A DNA stretch of 64,000 nt, from positions 2,104,501 through 2,168,500 of the forward strand of contig NZ_KE148312.1 in assembly GCF_000238055.2 (NCBI RefSeq), in the 5' to 3' direction. This stretch comes from Oribacterium parvum ACB1. GTDB lineage: Bacteria; Bacillota; Clostridia; Lachnospirales; Lachnospiraceae. Positions 60,771-64,000 of the stretch are shown here, one piece after another. Below the pieces are notes generated by a model. That model had not been told where the DNA came from, did not search any database, and saw only the letters and a list, made by a program, of their open reading frames with translations. The translations under genes were made by a program, and so were the position numbers. Every line of letters starts with the position of its first letter. Positions within the stretch are counted from its first letter, which is position 1.

Positions 60771-61805
60771 TTAGTCCTTCGCCCATGCCTTTGGAACATA
60801 GTACTCCATAAACTTATGATTGCAATACTCATCCGTCATACCGGAAATATAGTCGCAAACCACTCTTTCCAAGTGTTCTTTTTCGGAAATACTCTTGTCC
60901 TTTAAGCTATTTTCATACAAAAAACGGTATTCCTCCGTCAGCTTCTCCGAATGCTCCATATAAAAGGTAAAGAGAAGAAGAAGCATGCCTTCTACCTTCC
61001 ATTCCTCTTCCTTTGCTTCACTTTTTTTATAGACATGACTAAACATCCACTTACGAAGTCCCTGCATAGCCTCACCCACCGCCGGTTCCATACGCAGACT
61101 GTCTTTCCCGATAGAAGAAAAAATAACAGAACGAATCAAGGTATCGATTCTCTCTTTTACACTTCTTCCAAGAACTAAGCGAAACTCTTCCGGCAAATCT
61201 TCCTCAGTGATAATTCCACCTCTTATACTGTCATCCACATCGTGGTTTAAGTAAGCGATTTTATCAGCAAGACGAACCGCCTGCGCTTCCAAGGTCTTTG
61301 GATGCCCGGAGCTTCTATGATTTAAAATCCCGTCTCGCACTTCCTTTGATAAATTTAAGCCTCTTCCGTTTTTTTCTAAAACTTCAACAACACGGATACT
61401 CTGTTCCACATGAGAAAAACCGAAGGAACAAATCTTATTCAAGGCTCTTTCTCCCGCATGGCCGTAAGGTGTATGCCCAAGGTCATGCCCGAGGGCAATC
61501 GCCTCCGTCAAATCTTCATTTAAGCGAAGAGCCTTTGCAATGCTTCTCGCAATCTGGCTCACTTCCAGAGTATGGGTGAGTCTTGTTCTATAGTGGTCTC
61601 CCTCCGGTTGGATAAAAACCTGTGTCTTATGCTTTAGGCGGCGGAAGGCCTTGGAATGGAGTATCCTGTCCCGGTCTCTTTGGAAAATGGTACGAATATC
61701 GTCCTCCTCTTCCGGAAAATCCCGCCCCAAAGAATTCATGCTTAAAAAAGCATAAGGGGAGAGTGTATTCTTCTCCAATTCCTCCATTTCTTCCCGTATC
61801 GTCAT
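60771..61805 (-). CDS. dgt: Deoxyguanosinetriphosphate triphosphohydrolase-like protein
   Basis: The 344-residue HD-domain protein hydrolyses dNTPs to nucleosides and triphosphate, or is predicted to. It has RLTHTLEVSQIARSIAKALR (20 residues), the HD pair in ALGHDLGHTPYGHAGERALN (20 residues) and AVRLADKIAYLNHDVDD. An AFRRLKHKTQVF segment fits the dGTPase family. The ATG follows ATAGGAGTCTT. It is immediately upstream of dnaG, the common Firmicute order. Confidence 0.95.
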   Translation of the reverse strand: MTIREEMEELEKNTLSPYAFLSMNSLGRDFPEEEDDIRTIFQRDRDRILHSKAFRRLKHKTQVFIQPEGDHYRTRLTHTLEVSQIARSIAKALRLNEDLTEAIALGHDLGHTPYGHAGERALNKICSFGFSHVEQSIRVVEVLEKNGRGLNLSKEVRDGILNHRSSGHPKTLEAQAVRLADKIAYLNHDVDDSIRGGIITEEDLPEEFRLVLGRSVKERIDTLIRSVIFSSIGKDSLRMEPAVGEAMQGLRKWMFSHVYKKSEAKEEEWKVEGMLLLLFTFYMEHSEKLTEEYRFLYENSLKDKSISEKEHLERVVCDYISGMTDEYCNHKFMEYYVPKAWAKD

Positions 61806-61920
61806 AAGACTCCTATCCTATTTTTATAAAACAATTTCTTTTCTAAAGAACTGTTTTACGAAAATAAACTGTCAAACACGAATTACATGAAAAACCTACA
61901 ATATCATCTTCAAGCCTTAA

Positions 61921-63273
61921 TTAAAATAATCCCTGTAAAAGTAATATCAGAATCAAAATTGGTAATACAAAAATGAAATATGGCTTTAAAGCCTTGGGCA
62001 TCTTGATGCCTTCTCCCTTATTGCACTCTTCAATATACTTATCAAACCCGAAGCCCCACTTACTTACACAGAAAAGGAGATAAATAAGGGATCCTATAGG
62101 AAGAATCAGATTACTTACAATAAAGTCTTCGGAATCAAGAACATCTCTTCCGCCGATAAGCTTTAAGTCCTGCCATAAATTATACCCTAAAATACAGGGA
62201 ATGCTCATTACAAATATAAAAATACAGTTGATTATCACCGCTTTTTTTCTATCCCAACGGAAATTATCAATACTGGTGGAAATTAAGTTCTCAAAAACTG
62301 CAATAACCGTGGAAAAGCTTGCAAATGTCATAAAGAGGAAGAAAAGGGCTCCCCAAACTCTTCCAAACTGCATATGCATGAAAACTTTCGGTAAGGTAAA
62401 GAAGATAAGGGGTGGACCTGCATTTGGCTCTACACCGAAACTAAAACAAGCCGGGAAAATAATGAGTCCTGCAATAATCGCTACAAAGGTATCCAATGCA
62501 CAAATCTTCACTCCTTCACTGACCAAGGTGTATTCATCAGACATATAGGAGCCGAAAATTTCCATTGCCGCAACGCCCAAGGACAGAGTGAAGAATGCCT
62601 GGTTCATTGCCGCAGAAATCACATGATATAAACCGATTTCCTTTACCTTCTCCACATTCGGAAGAAGATAGAACTTTGCCCCCTCCACAGCACCGGGTAA
62701 AAGCAGACTATGTACGGCAAGGAGTACTATCAGGATAAATAAAGCACTCATCATAACGGTAGTCACCTTCTCGAGGCCCTTCTGCAAGCCTAAGGAGCAA
62801 ATCATAAAACCGCCGATAACTGTGATTCCCATACAAAGCGTCATTTCTTCCGGACGACTAAGCATAGCAACGAAGATTCCTTCTACCTGACTCGGCTCAA
62901 TATTTTCAAAGCTCTTAAACAAGAATTTAAAGAAATAGGAAAGCATCCAGCCTGAAACCGTTGTGTAGTACATCATCAAAAGATAGCAACCGAAAATACA
63001 AACATAGCCGTGAATATGCCACTTTGTACCTTCCGGCTCCAGCTTTTTATACGCTTTTACCACAGATTTTCTGCTGGCTCTTCCTACTGCAAGCTCCATA
63101 GTAAGAATAGGAAGCCCCATCATCAGGAGAAATAAGAGATAAAAGAGGACAAAAATTCCTCCTCCATTTTGTCCCACAAGATACGGAAACTTCCATACAT
63201 TTCCGATTCCGATTGCGCAGCCGGCACTCACTAAGATAAAGCCGAGTCTGGACTTAAAATTCTCTCTTCCCAT
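61921..63273 (-). CDS. Sodium-dependent transporter of the NSS (SNF) family
   Basis: The 450-residue membrane protein has about 11-12 helices. The NSS signature is seen as GCAIGIGNVWKFPYLVGQNG (20 residues) near residue 18, which includes the unwound sodium/substrate site, followed by GLPILTMELAVGRASRKS. A later SLGVAAMEIFGSYM and FASFSTVIAVFENL complete the sodium site region. Bacterial members move amino acids with sodium. It lies downstream of the tRNA-Pro terminator. The amino acid cannot be named. Confidence 0.93.
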   Translation of the reverse strand: MGRENFKSRLGFILVSAGCAIGIGNVWKFPYLVGQNGGGIFVLFYLLFLLMMGLPILTMELAVGRASRKSVVKAYKKLEPEGTKWHIHGYVCIFGCYLLMMYYTTVSGWMLSYFFKFLFKSFENIEPSQVEGIFVAMLSRPEEMTLCMGITVIGGFMICSLGLQKGLEKVTTVMMSALFILIVLLAVHSLLLPGAVEGAKFYLLPNVEKVKEIGLYHVISAAMNQAFFTLSLGVAAMEIFGSYMSDEYTLVSEGVKICALDTFVAIIAGLIIFPACFSFGVEPNAGPPLIFFTLPKVFMHMQFGRVWGALFFLFMTFASFSTVIAVFENLISTSIDNFRWDRKKAVIINCIFIFVMSIPCILGYNLWQDLKLIGGRDVLDSEDFIVSNLILPIGSLIYLLFCVSKWGFGFDKYIEECNKGEGIKMPKALKPYFIFVLPILILILLLQGLF

Positions 63274-63414
63274 AAATCCCTTACTTCCCTTCCTAAAAAT
63301 GATTTCATAGACTTTCTTAAAAGCTGTTCAAGTAAAATCAACAAAATTCAGCACTCCGGGATAGCAGAATCCGCTCTTATATACGAGCATTCTGTCCGGA
63401 AGCGTAGAACTTGT

Positions 63415-63450
63415 AACAAGACGTCTCAGGCTTCGCCTGAGCCACTTGTT
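63415..63450 (-). terminator. Hairpin upstream of the NSS transporter
   Basis: AACAAG (63415-63420) pairs with CTTGTT (63445-63450), and inside CTCAGGC pairs with GCCTGAG around a three-base loop. No strong T-run follows, so it may be a leader structure or a secondary terminator behind the tRNA. Confidence 0.4.
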
Positions 63451-63456
63451 AAGAAT

Positions 63457-63490
63457 AAAAAACAGGAGATGTCATACATCTCCTGTTTTT
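63457..63490 (-). terminator. Terminator after tRNA-Pro
   Basis: ACAGGAGATG and CATCTCCTGT form a perfect 10-bp stem that extends through A/T pairs. On the minus strand it is followed by TTTTTT. It lies 6 bases after the tRNA. Confidence 0.9.
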
Positions 63491-63495
63491 CGAAG

Positions 63496-63569
63496 TCGAT
63501 GCGACTGGATTCGAACCAGCGACCTCTGCGTCCCGAACGCAGCGCTCTACCAAGCTGAGCCACGCATCG
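63496..63569 (-). tRNA. tRNA-Pro, anticodon CGG
   Basis: The 74-base molecule folds fully: acceptor CGATGCG/CGCATCG, D stem GCTC/GAGC, anticodon stem CTGCG/CGCAG with loop TTCGGGA (anticodon CGG, reads CCG), variable AGGTC, and T arm GCTGG-TTCGAAT-CCAGT. The discriminator base is A. The CCA end is not encoded. It has its own promoter and terminator. CGG is the rarer proline anticodon and helps read CCG, which is not heavily used in this A/T-leaning genome. Confidence 0.97.
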
Positions 63570-63649
63570 TTATTGGATAGATCAAACGAAAGAAACCGGG
63601 TTCGCAATCTATTCTATATCGGAATAAGATTAAGATAATCTTACTTCCT

Positions 63650-63677
63650 GACCAGTGAGCTTGTAAGCTCACTAGTC
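63650..63677 (-). promoter_or_regulatory. Stable hairpin at the 5' end of the tRNA-Pro transcript
   Basis: On the minus strand GACTAGTGAGCTT pairs with AAGCTCACTGGTC: 13 pairs including one G-U, around a two-base centre. It starts about five bases after the -10 element, so nearly all of it is transcribed first and lies about 80 bases before the mature tRNA. Confidence 0.7.
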
Positions 63678-63681
63678 AAGG

Positions 63682-63710
63682 ATTATAATCTTTCTCTGCA
63701 CTCCTGTCAA
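63682..63710 (-). promoter_or_regulatory. Consensus promoter of tRNA-Pro
   Basis: On the minus strand TTGACA (63705-63710) and TATAAT (63682-63687) are 17 bases apart, a perfect match to the sigma-A consensus in both hexamers and spacing. Confidence 0.95.
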
Positions 63711-63720
63711 TCCATAATTT

Positions 63721-64000
63721 TTACTGTTCTGCAGACTCTTGCTGCGTAGCAACATCTGCCTGCGGCATAGCCTTCGCTAAAGCGTCTCTGTTAGACTGCA
63801 CAATGCTCCTAGAGTCCGTAAGAGAAGATTTTAACTCATTTAAATGTCCAGTTGCGGTATCCAAAGAGCGAGAAATAATGGTTTCTAAGCTTGCCAGCAT
63901 CTCATCCGTATAACGAATTGCATTGCCTCTAATCTGATCAGCGTCTGCAACGGCATTGTTCACGATGATATCCGCCTGATTCTGCGCATCCTGTACCAAA
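63721..64000 (-). CDS. C-terminal part of a coiled-coil protein (partial)
   Basis: Only the last 92 or so residues are inside the window; the start is to the right. The segment is helical and Ala/Asp/Gln-rich (DAQNQADIIVNNAVADADQI, 20 residues), like the coiled coil of V-type ATPase subunit H-like or DivIVA-like proteins that are common and unassigned in Lachnospiraceae. It ends in a Gln/Glu tail (ATQQESAEQ). It lies just upstream of the tRNA-Pro promoter and is followed by no clear terminator of its own. Function is unknown. Confidence 0.65.
   Translation of the reverse strand, partial: LVQDAQNQADIIVNNAVADADQIRGNAIRYTDEMLASLETIISRSLDTATGHLNELKSSLTDSRSIVQSNRDALAKAMPQADVATQQESAEQ

Overview
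The window looks like chromosomal DNA of a low-to-moderate-GC anaerobic Firmicute, most likely a Lachnospiraceae member (an Oribacterium- or Lachnoanaerobaculum-like genome is my guess from overall protein character; no 16S is present). Support: AddAB instead of RecBCD, SufCBDSU as the Fe-S assembly system, the dgt-dnaG-trmK-nif3 block, a DUF1667 protein beside glycerol kinase, strong GGAGG ribosome sites, and sigma-A type promoters with 17-bp spacers. No phage, insertion sequence or CRISPR array was seen. Almost all genes lie on the minus strand; only ppiB, the ROK kinase, the ClC channel and the rhodanese-TtcA fusion are on the plus strand.

Layout: 0-5.3 kb holds a zinc-ribbon protein fragment, purA, a small membrane protein, purB, dapB and dapA. 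5.4-14.5 kb holds typA, a YigZ protein, a class A penicillin-binding protein, an ECF sigma factor with an RsiV-like partner, a lipoprotein and rho. 14.9-22.2 kb is addB-addA. 22.3-35.5 kb is the most unusual part: a co-directional locus with two rhodanese lipoproteins, two TVP38/TMEM64 membrane proteins, an Fe-S (CCG-domain) protein, a fused two-transferase protein of the rSAM/selenodomain-associated (arsenosugar-type) families, an overlapping kinase-like gene, a YnjB-type ABC importer and a nucleoside hydrolase. The gene types recall E. coli ydjXYZ-ynjABCDE, whose function is not established. 35.7-37.1 kb is rplT-rpmI-infC with an attenuator leader. 37.1-42.2 kb is sufCBDSU with a promoter and a probable leader ORF. 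A roughly 200-nt rod-shaped RNA candidate with its own promoter and terminator follows at 42.2-42.4 kb. 42.4-46.4 kb carries DUF1667, glpK, a class V aminotransferase and a radical SAM protein. 46.6-54.1 kb carries ppiB, rnpB, ptsI, an amylosucrase-like enzyme, a divergent ROK fructokinase, a ClC channel and a small conserved-looking protein. 54.3-64 kb carries rhodanese-TtcA, a nucleoside kinase, nif3, trmK, dnaG, dgt, an NSS transporter, tRNA-Pro and a partial coiled-coil gene.

How the genes fit together: sulfur handling recurs (SufS/SufU, two exported rhodaneses, rhodanese-TtcA). Amylosucrase and fructokinase form a sucrose-use pair. AddAB, DnaG, Dgt and Rho are housekeeping nucleic-acid functions. 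The sigma/RsiV pair sits beside a cell-wall synthase. The best candidate for an undescribed system is the 22-35 kb locus; the structured RNA and the suf leader ORF are the best small-scale candidates. All functional assignments come from reading protein motifs, not from database searches.
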